Shown piece by piece: positions 50,540-59,740 of a stretch of 64,000 nt of DNA (position 1 is the first letter of the stretch; each line of letters starts with the position of its first letter). The position numbers were made by a program, and so were the translations under genes. The notes under the pieces are model-generated. The model was not told the origin of the DNA and did no database searches. It was given only the letters and a program-made list of their open reading frames with translations. This DNA is from Thereva unica (Eukaryota; Arthropoda; Insecta; Diptera; Therevidae), in the NCBI GenBank assembly GCA_949987705.1, contig OX465281.1, positions 97,992,326 to 98,056,325 of the forward strand, in the 5' to 3' direction.

Positions 50540-51223
50540 ATGAAATTCGTTAAGCAACAAGTGTCTTTACCAATTAGAAATATAGACATAAAATCAGAGG
50601 AACTTAAACAAAAACACGGATCATTATTACCCCATACTATAAGAGCTATCGTTGCAGGACCTTCTAATTGTGGTAAAACCAATCTTATGATCAGCCTTAT
50701 CGAACAACCGAACGGACTCAAGTTTGAAAATATTTATGTCTATTCAAAGTCATTATATCAACCAAAGTATGAGTATTTGAAGCAACTTATAACACCCATA
50801 TCCGGAATGGGTTTCTATACATTTTGTGAAAATTCTAAAGTAATTTCACCAGAGAAAGCAAAATCAAATTCTATTTTCATCTTTGATGATGTTGCATGCG
50901 ACAAGCAAAACAACATACGATCATATTTTTGTATGGGACGACATAATGGCATCGATAGTTTTTATCTTTGTCAAACATACACACATATACCTAAGCACTT
51001 AATTCGAGACAATGCGAATCTTCTTATTCTATTTAAGCAAGATGAAATGAACTTAAAACATGTCTATAATGATCATGTAAACACCGACATGCCCTTTAAT
51101 ACTTTTAGAAATGTATGTGCAGAGTGCTGGAAGGATAAATATGGCTTTCTTGTGATCGATAAAGATAGTCTAATAAACAAAGGACGCTACCGTAAAGGAT
51201 TTGATTTGTACATTATGATATAA
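50540..51223 (+). CDS. FtsK/HerA-type genome-packaging ATPase, 227 aa
   Basis: Walker A AGPSNCGKTNLM at residues 39-50 and Walker B SIFIFDDV at 111-118, followed by the FCMGRHNGIDSFYLCQTYTH segment (strand with sensor Gln/Thr), match the A32-like packaging ATPases of Polintons and related dsDNA viruses. It pumps DNA into preformed capsids. The frame is intact and of usual length, with an AT-rich leader. It opens the plus-strand block and is followed by the tandem-repeat leader of the next gene. Confidence 0.95.
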   Translation: MKFVKQQVSLPIRNIDIKSEELKQKHGSLLPHTIRAIVAGPSNCGKTNLMISLIEQPNGLKFENIYVYSKSLYQPKYEYLKQLITPISGMGFYTFCENSKVISPEKAKSNSIFIFDDVACDKQNNIRSYFCMGRHNGIDSFYLCQTYTHIPKHLIRDNANLLILFKQDEMNLKHVYNDHVNTDMPFNTFRNVCAECWKDKYGFLVIDKDSLINKGRYRKGFDLYIMI

Positions 51224-51248
51224 ATACAATAGCTTACTGAAATACTTA

Positions 51249-51396
51249 TTAGACCAGTTTAAGCAGTTAACAGACTCGTTAAAGCAGTTAACAGACCCGT
51301 TAAAGCAGTTAACAGACCAGTTAAAGCAGTTAACAGACCCGTTAAAGCAGTTAACAGACCCGTCAAAGCAGTTAACAGACCCGTTAAAGCAGTTAA
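51249..51396. repeat. 21-bp tandem repeat between ATPase and the 315-aa gene
   Basis: About seven copies of GTTAAAGCAGTTAACAGACC(C/A), with minor variants, fill the intergenic space and end 6 bp before the ATG at 51403. Each unit carries the palindrome GTTAAC. In the downstream gene's frame each unit has a stop, so it is not coding; the minus-strand ORF here (LLTALTG repeats) is an artefact. Possible transcription-factor or terminator array. Confidence 0.9.
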
Positions 51397-51402
51397 CAAA
51401 AA

Positions 51403-52350
51403 ATGGTGCGCAAAGGAAGATCTGAAGTGAAAAATAAAGAAGAAACTATAAGGAACATTATAAAAACTAGAAATATCATACGAAAGAAATTTCGGGCTAT
51501 AAAAACCGGAAGAGATGAAACAGAAGCTCAACTAGAAGAAACATTTAAACCTATAACAAACCCGTTAAAGGAGTTCGTGACAAAAGTGAAACAAGAATCA
51601 GATCATGAAATTAAATTTGAGCCCAAGGAAGAATATAATGAATATGATAATCTAAAGTCAACTCCCAAATCCACTTTTCCAAAAATGGAACCTACAAGTA
51701 CACCACTAAAACATAAACAATTTTCTTTAATGTCAGAAGATGAATTTGCAACACCTATTCACTCAAGAACTTTAGTTGAAAGAGCTGATAGAACTCTTAA
51801 TTTATCCACTGGATTGGCTGATAAATATTTTCAATGGTATATTGAAAAAAATCCAAAAGTTGATTACACTTATGGAGTTTACTTTGATAATAATAATAAT
51901 GAATGGAAAATCGGAGATTCAAAGGTTGAATATAACGAAGATAATTTTGTTATTAAAGGAAAGCCTTACACAATAACACTAGGTTTACTCGAACTTCTTT
52001 TTATGAAAAACCCTTCTAAAAGTCTATATACTAAAGATGATTTGTCAAATTATGAGACTATTCTAAACGATACTAATGCTCATAGACGAGGATATTCGAT
52101 GGAAGAACAAATAAAGGGGAATAGAGGTTCCAAGTACAGGGAAATTATTAGCAAGTTTTTATATCGCAAAGGAACGGGTTTAATGCATTTACCTAAGAAT
52201 AATATTGATCATATTTATTGGGATGATCCAAATGAACTCGTAGACCGATTGCGTCTTCTTTTTGCTTCCCAGCATGCTGGGAACAATAATCATCATAATG
52301 AAATCATGTCAATAACTGAAGAATTAAGAGAAGCTAACGTTATAGAATAA
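51403..52350 (+). CDS. Conserved arthropod Polinton protein (DUF8207-like), 315 aa
   Basis: The N-terminus is very basic (residues 1-40, MVRKGRSEVKNKEETIRNII). The linker (50-130) is acidic and Ser/Pro-rich. The C-terminal domain (140-315) has YTYGVYFDNNNNEWKIGDSK, YTITLGLLELLFMKNP, NAHRRGY, KGNRGSKYREIISKFLY and YWDDPNELVDRLRLLFASQ, then NNHHNEIMSITEELREANV. I recognise this domain as widespread in insect and spider Polintons, catalogued (from memory) as DUF8207. Function unknown. The NEIMSITEELREANVI end resembles a short recruitment helix. Intact frame. Confidence 0.8.
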   Translation: MVRKGRSEVKNKEETIRNIIKTRNIIRKKFRAIKTGRDETEAQLEETFKPITNPLKEFVTKVKQESDHEIKFEPKEEYNEYDNLKSTPKSTFPKMEPTSTPLKHKQFSLMSEDEFATPIHSRTLVERADRTLNLSTGLADKYFQWYIEKNPKVDYTYGVYFDNNNNEWKIGDSKVEYNEDNFVIKGKPYTITLGLLELLFMKNPSKSLYTKDDLSNYETILNDTNAHRRGYSMEEQIKGNRGSKYREIISKFLYRKGTGLMHLPKNNIDHIYWDDPNELVDRLRLLFASQHAGNNNHHNEIMSITEELREANVIE

Positions 52351-52387
52351 ATACAATGCATCTTTCATTTTCGATTTTAATTAGATC

Positions 52388-52966
52388 ATGAGCGTTGACA
52401 AGTTCGGGAGATTTTCTAAGCAATCAAAATTAGGACCAGTTGGTGAGAGGGGTCCAAGAGGTTTACCTGGGGAGCGAGGTCCACAAGGTTCGCCTGGTAT
52501 AGGATTCCAACTTACTTCTGATGGCGATTATGATCTTAATCATAAAAGTGTTAAGAATCTTAAAAATCCTGAGGAAAATGAAGATGGTGTAAATAAATTA
52601 TATGTTGATAAATGGGCGGACTTAATTAACACTACCATACAAGCGTTAAAAGAATTAACAAATAGAACCCTAGTTGAAGAATTGCAGAAGGAAAGAAATA
52701 ATTTAGAAAAGGAGTTGATACAAATAAGAAAAAATATAGAAAAAGAAATAGTAAGCATATATAATATAATAAAAACTACAAATGAAAAAGAAAAAGTAGA
52801 AAATCAGCAGTTTGCTAAGCAGTCAGTAGAGGATTCGCAAAATAAGTTAAAAGCTCATATTGAAGAGGGATTGCAACAGATTTGGGATGCTTTAAAAGGA
52901 TTAATAAAGGTGGAATCATTAACAATTTCCAAGGGAATATCTCATGAACCACCTCATGATGAGTAA
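52388..52966 (+). CDS. Collagen-like fibre/spike protein, 192 aa
   Basis: Residues 16-39 are eight Gly-X-Y triplets (GPVGERGPRGLPGERGPQG...). They are followed by FQLTSDGDYDLNHKSVKNLK and DGVNKLYVD, a tail-fibre-type beta prism motif, and by a long coiled coil (about 65-165) rich in Glu/Lys/Asn heptads. Trimerising collagen plus coiled coil is the architecture of a viral fibre that binds host cells, comparable in role to the adenovirus fibre. No C-terminal knob is evident. The 3' end overlaps the integrase start by 23 nt. Function inferred from architecture. Confidence 0.75.
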   Translation: MSVDKFGRFSKQSKLGPVGERGPRGLPGERGPQGSPGIGFQLTSDGDYDLNHKSVKNLKNPEENEDGVNKLYVDKWADLINTTIQALKELTNRTLVEELQKERNNLEKELIQIRKNIEKEIVSIYNIIKTTNEKEKVENQQFAKQSVEDSQNKLKAHIEEGLQQIWDALKGLIKVESLTISKGISHEPPHDE

Positions 52967-53875
52967 AAGACAAGTTGTAGATGAATTACATAAATCAGCA
53001 CGCAAAAATTTTAAAAGGCGACGTGTTATTATTAAAGGACTGGACGACCTCTGGCAAGCAGATTTGGTTGAGATGGGTGTCTACTCTCAACAAAATAATG
53101 ACTATAATTTCGCGTTGACTGTCATTGATACATTTTCCAAATATGCGTGGGTTATTCCTGTGAAGAGAAAAACTGGTGTTGAAGTTGCTGGGGCAATGAA
53201 AACTATTTTTGAAGACGGTAGAATACCAAGAAATTTACAGACCGATGATGGAAAGGAATTCTTTAATACTAATTTTCAAAACTTGATGAAGAAATATAAA
53301 GTTAATCATTATTCAACATATAGTCCTTTAAAGGCTTCAATAGTGGAGCGATTTAATAGAACAATGAAAGGGATAATGTGGAAAGAGTTTAGCATGATAG
53401 GGACATATCGGTGGATTGATATAATAAAGGATTTGGTGTTAAATTATAATCGTAAAAAGCATCGTACGACAAAAATGAAGCCAATCGATGTCAACAAATC
53501 AAACGAAAAGCAAGTACTTTTAACAGCATATAATCATATAAAAGTTACTCATCCATCTAAATACAAAGTTGGAGATTTTGTTCGAATAAGCAAATATAAG
53601 CATATTTTCGAAAAAGGTTATACACCAAATTGGACCACTGAAATATTTAAAATTCGCAAAATACAGCTTACAAACCCAGTAACATATCATCTATAAGACC
53701 ACCAGGGGCACCCCATCAAAGGAGGATTCTATGAGTTAGAATTGCAAAAGACAAAAAATCCACACGTTTACTTAGTAGAAAAAATCTTGAAAAGACGTGG
53801 AGATAAGGTTTATGTTAAATGGTTAGGGTTTCCATCAAAAGACAATTCATGGATTAATAAAAAAGATGTATTATA
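52944..53875 (+). pseudogene. Polinton integrase with chromodomain, interrupted by one stop
   Basis: Catalytic core: ADLVEMGVY (D40), QTDDGKEFFN (D101) and ASIVERFNRT (E135), a DDE integrase with 33 residues between the second Asp and Glu. The C-terminal basic SH3-like part SKYKVGDFVRISKYKHIFEK is typical. A TAA at about 53694-53696 ends the open frame, yet the same frame goes on with DHQGHPIKGGFYELELQ and a chromodomain (YLVEKILKRRGDKVYVKWLG, FPSKDNSW) to 53875. The stop removes the chromodomain, which would target chromatin marks. The start at 52944 may be a few codons upstream of the functional one; 52962 or 52959 also have Met. Confidence 0.9.
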
Positions 53876-53916
53876 ATACAAAAAAAATATACAATAAAAT
53901 AAAATTATAGATAATA

Positions 53917-54111
53917 TTACAAAAGTTTTTGCTTTTTCTTATTTAATATCGGGTTTAAAATTTCAGCAGTTTCTCTAATTCTTCGGTTGAAGCGAAATCG
54001 ATCAACAGCATACTCTTTCCATGGCCCCTTTCTAGCAGTCTGGTAAGCATACCTCCAAACATACATGATGTGTACTTCCGGTGTTAGATTAAATCGCACA
54101 TTTTTAGACAT
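53917..54111 (-). CDS. GADD34/PPP1R15-like PP1-targeting protein, 64 aa
   Basis: The start is the ATG at 54111; a TTG two codons earlier is in frame. Residues 3-7, KNVRF, form a PP1-docking RVxF motif. VHIMYVWRYA then TARKGPWKEYAVDRFRFNRR (25-44) follow with the order and spacing of the conserved C-terminal domain of cellular GADD34/PPP1R15 and of viral proteins known to copy it. That domain brings PP1 (with actin) to phosphorylated eIF2alpha and restores translation during stress. The protein is nearly all domain, so it looks like a captured minimal effector. It lies at the end of the polymerase-side minus block. Recognition is by motif; no search was run. Confidence 0.8.
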   Translation of the reverse strand: MSKNVRFNLTPEVHIMYVWRYAYQTARKGPWKEYAVDRFRFNRRIRETAEILNPILNKKKQKLL

Positions 54112-54113
54112 AG

Positions 54114-54386
54114 TCAACAGTTAGGTTTGGTAAATCCCTGATAAAGTTTCATAAGTTTTTGAACTTCTTGTTTACGTCTCCAAACAAAGTAACATTCGCA
54201 CGTATCCGGTCCCTCTATTGCATTATTATTAGACCAAGGGCAACTTATGTAGTGATTCCCAAATTGAGATTCTATTTGTTTCATATTTTTGTATGGTTTT
54301 AAAAAATCATTATATTTTTCAACTTTTTCTTTATGCTCATCCCAAAGTATGCCATCATATTTTTCTAAAAACTGATCAATATCCAT
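54114..54386 (-). CDS. Small unknown Polinton protein, 90 aa
   Basis: MDIDQFLEKYDGILWDEHKE starts a protein with an acidic/basic helical N-half and a Cys-containing C-half (HYISCPWSNNNAIEGPDTCE, CYFVWRRKQEV). I do not recognise the family. Its TGA lies 2 nt before the ATG of the GADD34-like gene, so the two are likely translated from one transcript. Frame intact. The three Cys and one His could bind metal, but the spacing is not a known finger. Confidence 0.55.
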   Translation of the reverse strand: MDIDQFLEKYDGILWDEHKEKVEKYNDFLKPYKNMKQIESQFGNHYISCPWSNNNAIEGPDTCECYFVWRRKQEVQKLMKLYQGFTKPNC

Positions 54387-54430
54387 CTTTACTCTTTCAC
54401 TTCTAAAACCGAACTAAATTGTTCTATTAC

Positions 54431-54772
54431 TTAAGAGATGCTCATATTATATGTTTGCTTCATTTGCTTCAAATCAACAAGTTCAATGTCACTTTTATGG
54501 TTAGGATAATGCTGTCTTATTGACTCCACTTCACCATTACTTAGAACTCTCTCAGTTTCAAACTCGTGGTATTCATAACACGATATTTTCAATGAACGGC
54601 TTTCATAATTGCTGTCATATGTACAGCTAATAGTAATTGACTTATCTTCATCAAATTCATATAAATAAAATATGAATCCTAAAGTGGCTGTATAGCTGAA
54701 TGGGTAAAATTTCTCATTAGGAATATGCCAAAGTCAGATAAGTAATTCTCTAATTACTAAGTGCAAATTCAT
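54431..54772 (-). pseudogene. Unknown Polinton ORF of 113 codons with one internal TGA
   Basis: From the ATG at 54772 the frame reads MNLHLVIRELLI, a TGA (54734-54736), then LWHIPNEKFYPFSYTATLGF, IFYLYEFDEDKSITISCTYD and ends QMKQTYNMSIS. The 98 codons after the TGA are open and look protein-like (beta-strand pattern, no repeats). Either a small gene with one nonsense change, or its real start is spliced or non-AUG. Not recognised. It sits between PolB and the 90-aa gene in the same direction. Confidence 0.4.
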
Positions 54773-55256
54773 GAAATGTAGGAGAAAAACTATAAAATTT
54801 TTGAATTCTGCTATACAGTAACTTTTTAAATGTTATCTTATTTAAAAAACATAAACCTAATTCATATCAGCATTTATCCCAAGTTCAACGACATTCTTTA
54901 AAATGTGCAATTCGCAACCTACCTCAACATATTTCATATCTTCACCCATTCTCAGTTCAACGACATTCTCCAAAAGATTTCTCCATTACAATTTCAAGTT
55001 CACGTTATACTAATTTTCTTATCAGTTTCTTGTTAATGACAAGTCAAAATTATTCTCTGTTTTTATCAAACCCTCAGGACTTGACCAGAAATTATGTAAG
55101 AAGTGTAGTACAGTATGCAGTTTGTGAAATTTGATATAATTTTTTAATTCAAGAAATTACATAAAATTGAATTATGAGGTATTTTCTTTAATAAAACGCT
55201 TTGACTAGATAATTGAAAAGTATATTTTCCCTATTATATATGGATATAATTAACAG
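54773..55256. other. AT-rich noncoding stretch downstream of PolB
   Basis: No credible ORF. The phrase AGTTCAACGACATTC occurs twice (near 54890 and 54955), an imperfect 65-bp direct repeat. Possibly the PolB 3' UTR and the leader of the small-gene cluster. Confidence 0.5.
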
Positions 55257-55640
55257 CTATTCATGTATTATATTATAATGCCCCCATGGTAAGGTATCTG
55301 TGGAATTTTTTATAATATATCGCTTATCATCATAAGCAGATAAGGCAATTTTGTTTTGTCTTATACTGTACACTTTATGTCTTTTCGATTGTATAGTATT
55401 TTGAATTCTGCATATTTGATCAAAATTTCTTAAACATTCTAAATAATCTTCAAACTGAATTGTTTTTTCAATTACGTTACTTTTTACACCTTTTGCTTTC
55501 TTAATTAAATCCTTTCCCTCAACTCTAATACTATACATTTTTGATCTTAAGCCTACAAATTCTGTAAATATCTTTCCATTTAATTCATCCTTCATAAGAC
55601 CGATTTCTTTTTTATTCAGTAATGGTATATTAAACATATT
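55257..55640 (-). pseudogene. PolB C-terminal fragment
   Basis: It continues the PolB core after a frame change at about 55640: FNIPLLNKKEIGLMKDELNG, EFVGLRSKMYSIRVEG, KKAKGVKSNVIEK, and ends around LSAYDDKRYI and LPWGHYNI. This is the usual end of Polinton PolB (KSKMY, then KGV, then DDKRY and a TLPWGHY-type finish), so the 3' end is complete. Confidence 0.85.
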
Positions 55641-55641
55641 A

Positions 55642-56858
55642 TTATATAAGTAATCGGAATTTATGAATATTATCTCTAATTATATTATAAATATTATTAC
55701 ACTTTAATTCATATATTAGGGAATCTGTATCAGTATATAAAACTTTAACATTTGAATAATGTAACCTTTTACACATAAAATTATAATGGAAGTCATATAA
55801 AAGGGTTTTTGATATATCTAAAATGCACATACCTATATAAATCGGTTTATTTAAAAAAATTTCAGTTTTAGTCAATCCAATCGCAACTAAATTATTATCG
55901 AAAATTGTACGACTATGGAAATTAGGAGCAGCTATTAAAACTTTAGCTCCATATCGCCCCAACCATTTCGACACTAATTTTACATTGCAATGTTTGCGTA
56001 CGTTTTCCATTGCCTTACCGAATACAGCGTTATTTTTTAATTTATATTGATGTTTTTCGAATTCATTCTTAGCATTTTTTCGTAATTCCGTATTTAAATC
56101 AATGAACGGTTTTAGCCAGGGAGATTGATTAAATTTCAAAGCCCTGTGAATTTTTTTTAACTTGAGCCCTGCAGAAAGACATTGCTTAAGATTTCTGTAA
56201 TGTATTATATATTTTTTTCTATCAAAAAGGGTTGTTAGAAGTTTCTTTTGCTTTGCATTAGGAGGTAGTTCTTGATTTGGACAAAAAGGTAAATCTTTAT
56301 GAATGTCATGTAAGTATGTAGGATATTCTATATCAACTTCTAATATGTACCCGATTGGTGAATCATCTGGAATTTCATGTATGTTAATACTATTCACATT
56401 AACCCATTGAAACCCATCAGTTGGTAAAAATTGAGACATCGCCCATCCATACAAATTGTTAATATCAAAATACATAAGATATTTTATTTCATCATTTTGA
56501 TCATAGTTTTTCATATATTTATTGTTAGCCTTCGCATATCTATTAGAACATTGACTTACCCCACCACGTATACCACGTTCTATAAACATTAAAATATCGA
56601 TATCTGTTATTAATTCTAGTTTCACTTTTGTATATTTCAACATTGAATCCCATGCGAACCCTGGTAAGGTATAATAGTGAGCTGGATCTAACTTATAAAT
56701 TTCCAAACATTTCTTTCTAAAATTTTCGAATATATCTGCTAACAATAAAATATCTGTTTTCAGATACAGATCAGAGTACTCTCCTAAAGTTTGAATATTA
56801 AAGGTTTCCCAAATTAGTTTTGCATGGGTATATTCCTCTTCTGAAATATTCGTGTCAT
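55642..56858 (-). pseudogene. PolB polymerase core
   Basis: The segment begins at the TTAA junction in [20 protein letters not shown] and holds [20 protein letters not shown], motif A DINNLYG, the [20 protein letters not shown] palm segment, motif [15 protein letters not shown] and motif C YTDTDS (about residues 156, 304 and 402 of the drawn frame). The drawn ORF starts 73 nt further right at 56931, but those first about 23 codons belong to the inserted element. Confidence 0.9.
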
Positions 56859-56862
56859 TTAA

Positions 56863-58206
56863 GGGCCTAATACACTCAATCGAGCAATTATAGGGTATCG
56901 CGCGCCCGCGAATATTAAGAAAACTATCCAACCAAATGAAATAATTTAAATTAGGTATTTTTAAGAAAACATAAATCTAGCTATTCATGGTGGAAAATTT
57001 TAATATTTTTTATTAGTATATTAGTTATAATGGTTCAAAGTTCCGTACCTGCGCCCGGAAAATACTCCTATTTAGGTGGAAAAATTTTAAATTTTTTTTA
57101 ATGTACGATAAACTTAAATCGATTATCTAGCTATTCATGGTGGAAAATTTTTGAATTTTAGCCTTCTTTCATGAGTAAATTATGTTTTAAAAATTGTCCA
57201 CAAAATTTAAGAACGAAAATTCCCTAAAATTCTTCAGTTTTAATACATCAAATTTCCGCTCCAAGCAAATCTCTGCGCTAGTTGTATTCTGTATAAAGCA
57301 TTTGCGTAATCTTACACGAGATGCGTTTGTATAAGTGAGAGCTTCTGCTTCGGCTTTTGCAGGGGAAATTTCAAACCTTTTTTGTTGCAGGCATGGATGG
57401 TGATCGTATTTTCGGGAAAAAATAAAATCTGAGGAAAAATCGGTTTGTTTGGCAAGAATTTTAATGACTTGCTTGATGGTGATTTCCTTGATTTGAGAAT
57501 ATAGGGATTCTTGCCCGGTGGTCAGGTAGTGATCAATCGGTGTTTATTATCTTGGCTTTATGAAAAACCCAAGAAAATATTTTAATGGCAAATACTACCT
57601 TCATGAAATAATTAAGTTTTATGACATCCTTGTTTTTCGTTGTCTTTTTAGCCGTAACAACTTCCCGGAACTAGATTCGCAAAAAAGGTGTATCCCTTGC
57701 ACAGGTATTTTACAACATGAGTGTTGATAAATTTTGCGTAAATTCATTTTTTATGGTTTTTATTATTTTTGTATGTAAATATGGGCTTTGCTGGAATATT
57801 TTATCATATCCCATGGCAGGAACAAGTTCGTAGAGTGCATTACTGCGACATTAATTCAATTTACATTCATAATTATCTAACACTGGCTTCAATTTCTAGC
57901 CGGCGACACCGCAGAAGAGATTTCTTGAAAGTCGCCAGCAAATTTACCTCGGGCACGCACTCATAAAGTAAAGCCCAACAAGACATACGAATGCAGCCGA
58001 ACCCCTTTTTTGTGCAAAGATTTCCCCTCCGGCGGCCGTGTTGTGCACTGCAAGCAGTGCACAACAGGTAATTTTGACTGTGTTAGAAGGTTTTTGAGAT
58101 TGGGTTAGTTTAATTTTGTGACTGTATTTTTTTTTAAGCTTCCCTTAATATTTTGTTGTTGGAACTGAATTTCATGTTGGACTTCGTCGCTGAGTGTATT
58201 AGGGCC
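56863..58206. mobile_element. TTAA-flanked MITE-like insertion in PolB, 1344 bp
   Basis: Ends are GGGCCTAATACACTCA and, inverted, GGCCCTAATACACTCA. TTAA lies at 56859-56862 and 58207-58210, and removing the element plus one TTAA rejoins the PolB frame (FYNKL to NDTNIS). Inside, CTAGCTATTCATGGTGGAAA occurs twice (56976 and 57120), and a 28-bp hairpin lies at 58039-58066. No transposase ORF; 57140-57700 is AT-rich with nothing recognised. TTAA targeting suggests piggyBac-type mobilisation, though the GGGCC ends are unlike the CCC ends at 2145. Confidence 0.8.
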
Positions 58207-58210
58207 TTAA

Positions 58211-59740
58211 CTTGTTGTAAAAACCTGTCTTTGGGGGTAAGGAAGTTTCTTCCAACTTTTCCCAGCTTTCAACATAATCGTATGGAAATACCCCCTTGCG
58301 GGTTAACAACTGAAATTCGGATGAAGTTAAATGACTCCATTCACTTTTTGTCAGTAACATTTTCTCAGAGGGTAAAATTGATGCTAATTCCTCTAAAGAG
58401 CTTGCCATAAACCTAAAGGAGTCAATGAATCGAAATTTAATATCACTATTAGCAATATATTTCGTAAATGAAATATAGCGTTCTTTATTTATTGGAAGCA
58501 GAGTAATGTTACCCTCAAAAGCTTTAGCTAACTCCTTTATAACAAAGTGTGAATCATAACCTGTTAAATTGTGAAAGACTATGGGGATGACTTTTGAATT
58601 TCTATAATTAAGGTTACAACTTTCATGAGCTAACCCTCGAAAACATCCTGTAAAATGACAATGATCTTTCACACGTTTATCAGTTTTACGAAATGGATGT
58701 TCACAAATATGACAATGAGTGACTTTACTTATTCTACTTTTTTCAATACTTGTCAATTTTATTGGCGCAATATTTTTATATATATCTTCTAGATTTTGTG
58801 CAATTACTTTCAATTCATTCACAAACCAAAGTTGACAATCTAAACCTCTAAAACTACGAAAATAATTTAGATTGTTATCATATGAACATTTGAAATAATA
58901 TCCTACACTATGCGCTATATGTTCTTGAAATTCAGTTGTATTTTGATGTTTTGAACTATCTTCTTCAATAGGCTTCAATAGACATTCAATATCTGCATAT
59001 ATAATAAAAGGTACTACTTCTTTAAAATTGTAATTTTTAAAACTTAACCACTTATTTTCATTATTTGGTAAAACTATTTTACAATCATTTAACTGTTTAC
59101 ATTCCTTTATATGACTTCGTAATTTGTCTTTTGTATCAAAATAATGCAAACATCTTTCACATATATGTTTCGAACCATTATGTTTTGAAATTTGACTAGA
59201 AACTAAACGAGATAAATTTTTTATCCAAACAAAATGGTATTTCATAACAATATCTTCATTATCATTAAGCATATTGGAATTATTATTTTTATTAGCTTCA
59301 TCATAATAAAATTCTTGAATCATTAGTAGATTTACATGTGATCTCCGTTTTAATTTAGTTAAACGAAGTGGCACGGTAAAAAAATTTCCATATTTTTTAT
59401 TTAAACTAAAGACATTAATTGATATCTCGTTTAGTTTCTCAAAACGATTAATTTGTGAAATTGTCATTGGAAATGAAATACCTTTCAAGTTTAATTTCAA
59501 TGAATAATGAGGATAACTTGATATACGATTGCTATGAGTTTTTGCTGGGTAAAGAGCTGATATCACTGCCCAAGCAAAGCATGCTTCATCAGAATTTTTT
59601 ACATTTATGCAGGCGAACTTTCTTCTAATTTGCAGGGGTAATTCTATATAAGATGATCCTCTAAAGGCTTCATATTTATTTATATTAATAATAATATTTA
59701 CTATAGAGACATGTGTCCCACCCACTATCTTTTTCTTGAA
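58211..59740 (-). pseudogene. PolB finger and exonuclease region
   Basis: It contains ACFAWAVISALYPAK, HICERCLHYFDTKDKLRSHI (C2H2-like, residues 196-216), the ExoI box YADIECL (251-257), the Cys/His cluster 346-378, ExoII HNLTGYDSHFV (393-403) and PYDYVESWEKLEETSLPPK. The right end is displaced from the N-terminal frame by an indel near 59720; its left end is the TTAA insertion. The plus-strand ORF at 58153-58410 is a shadow. Confidence 0.9.

Noticed and set aside
51259..51531. Minus-strand 90-aa ORF with LLTALTG repeats
   Set aside because: It is the reverse translation of the 21-bp noncoding repeat plus the antisense of the 315-aa gene.
57769..58064. Two small ORFs inside the PolB insertion
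   Set aside because: Antisense to each other, no family resemblance, and the element looks non-autonomous.
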